A stretch of DNA of 7,170 bases. Origin: Candidatus Colimorpha onthohippi. GTDB taxonomy: Bacteria > Bacteroidota > Bacteroidia > Bacteroidales > P3. The notes below the pieces were generated by a model, which saw only the letters and a list, made by a program, of their open reading frames with translations, did not search any database and was not told where the DNA came from. Positions 7,112 to 7,170 of the stretch are shown here, piece after piece. The stretch spans positions 1 to 7,170 of the forward strand of contig JAGHVA010000159.1 of the NCBI GenBank assembly GCA_018064565.1. Reading direction: 5' to 3'. Numbering within the stretch: position 1 is the first letter of the stretch; the number at the start of each line of letters is the position of its first letter. Made by a program: the position numbers and the translations under genes.

Positions 7112-7170
7112 AATGCTTTTATTTGGGTTCGGCTTGTAATTTCCTGACGTGAGAGAATAAGATATTTCCG
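7112..7170 (-). other. Upstream region of the large ATPase gene (partial)
   Basis: Only 59 bases before the start codon are in view. Read on the minus strand, the stretch just before the ATG is A-rich (AAATAAAAGCATT), as is common for Bacteroidetes translation starts, with no Shine-Dalgarno site. TATCTTAT (7157-7164, minus strand) is only a partial match to TAnnTTTG, so no promoter is called. Confidence 0.35.

Noticed and set aside
1..7170. CRISPR arrays, tRNA or rRNA genes, transposase genes, integration sites
   Set aside because: No regularly spaced repeats, no tRNA-like cloverleaf or rRNA stretches, and no transposase or integrase motifs were seen on either strand.

Overview
The window most likely comes from a Bacteroidales genome, probably Prevotella or a close relative. 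Three things point there. There are no strong Shine-Dalgarno sites before the genes. A sequence matching the Bacteroidetes -7 promoter consensus (TAnnTTTG) lies before the first gene. The gene set (a DUF4143-type ATPase, a class-3-like aldehyde dehydrogenase, MenA, a large TerB/AAA+ protein) and the moderate GC content also fit. The genus is an inference from remembered protein flavour, not from a search.

Layout: (i) bases 1-168 are an AT-rich, almost G-free leader with short direct repeats and a promoter. (ii) 169-1467 (+) encodes an AAA_14/DUF4143 ATPase. (iii) 1468-1737 is a gene-free AT-rich gap. (iv) 1738-3171 (+) encodes an aldehyde dehydrogenase that keeps its catalytic residues but has unusual cofactor-site residues. 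(v) 3172-3309 is a gap with a small GC hairpin. (vi) 3310-4224 (+) encodes MenA, the membrane prenyltransferase of menaquinone synthesis. (vii) 4225-4405 is a convergent intergenic gap with a C7A9 tract. (viii) 4406-7111 (-) encodes a 901-residue protein that joins a DUF4236 module, two membrane segments, a coiled-coil/unknown middle part, a TerB-like segment and a C-terminal CbxX/CfxQ-type AAA+ ATPase. (ix) 7112-7170 is the start of its upstream region.

The genes do not form one obvious pathway. MenA is a housekeeping respiratory gene, and the aldehyde dehydrogenase could be a detoxification or fermentative enzyme. The DUF4143 ATPase and the TerB/AAA+ fusion are of the accessory kind, with no known substrate. 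The TerB/AAA+ fusion is the strongest candidate here for poorly described biology: it looks like a membrane-anchored AAA+ remodelling machine with a built-in TerB-like sensor or adaptor. No RNA genes, insertion sequences, CRISPR arrays or phage genes were seen.
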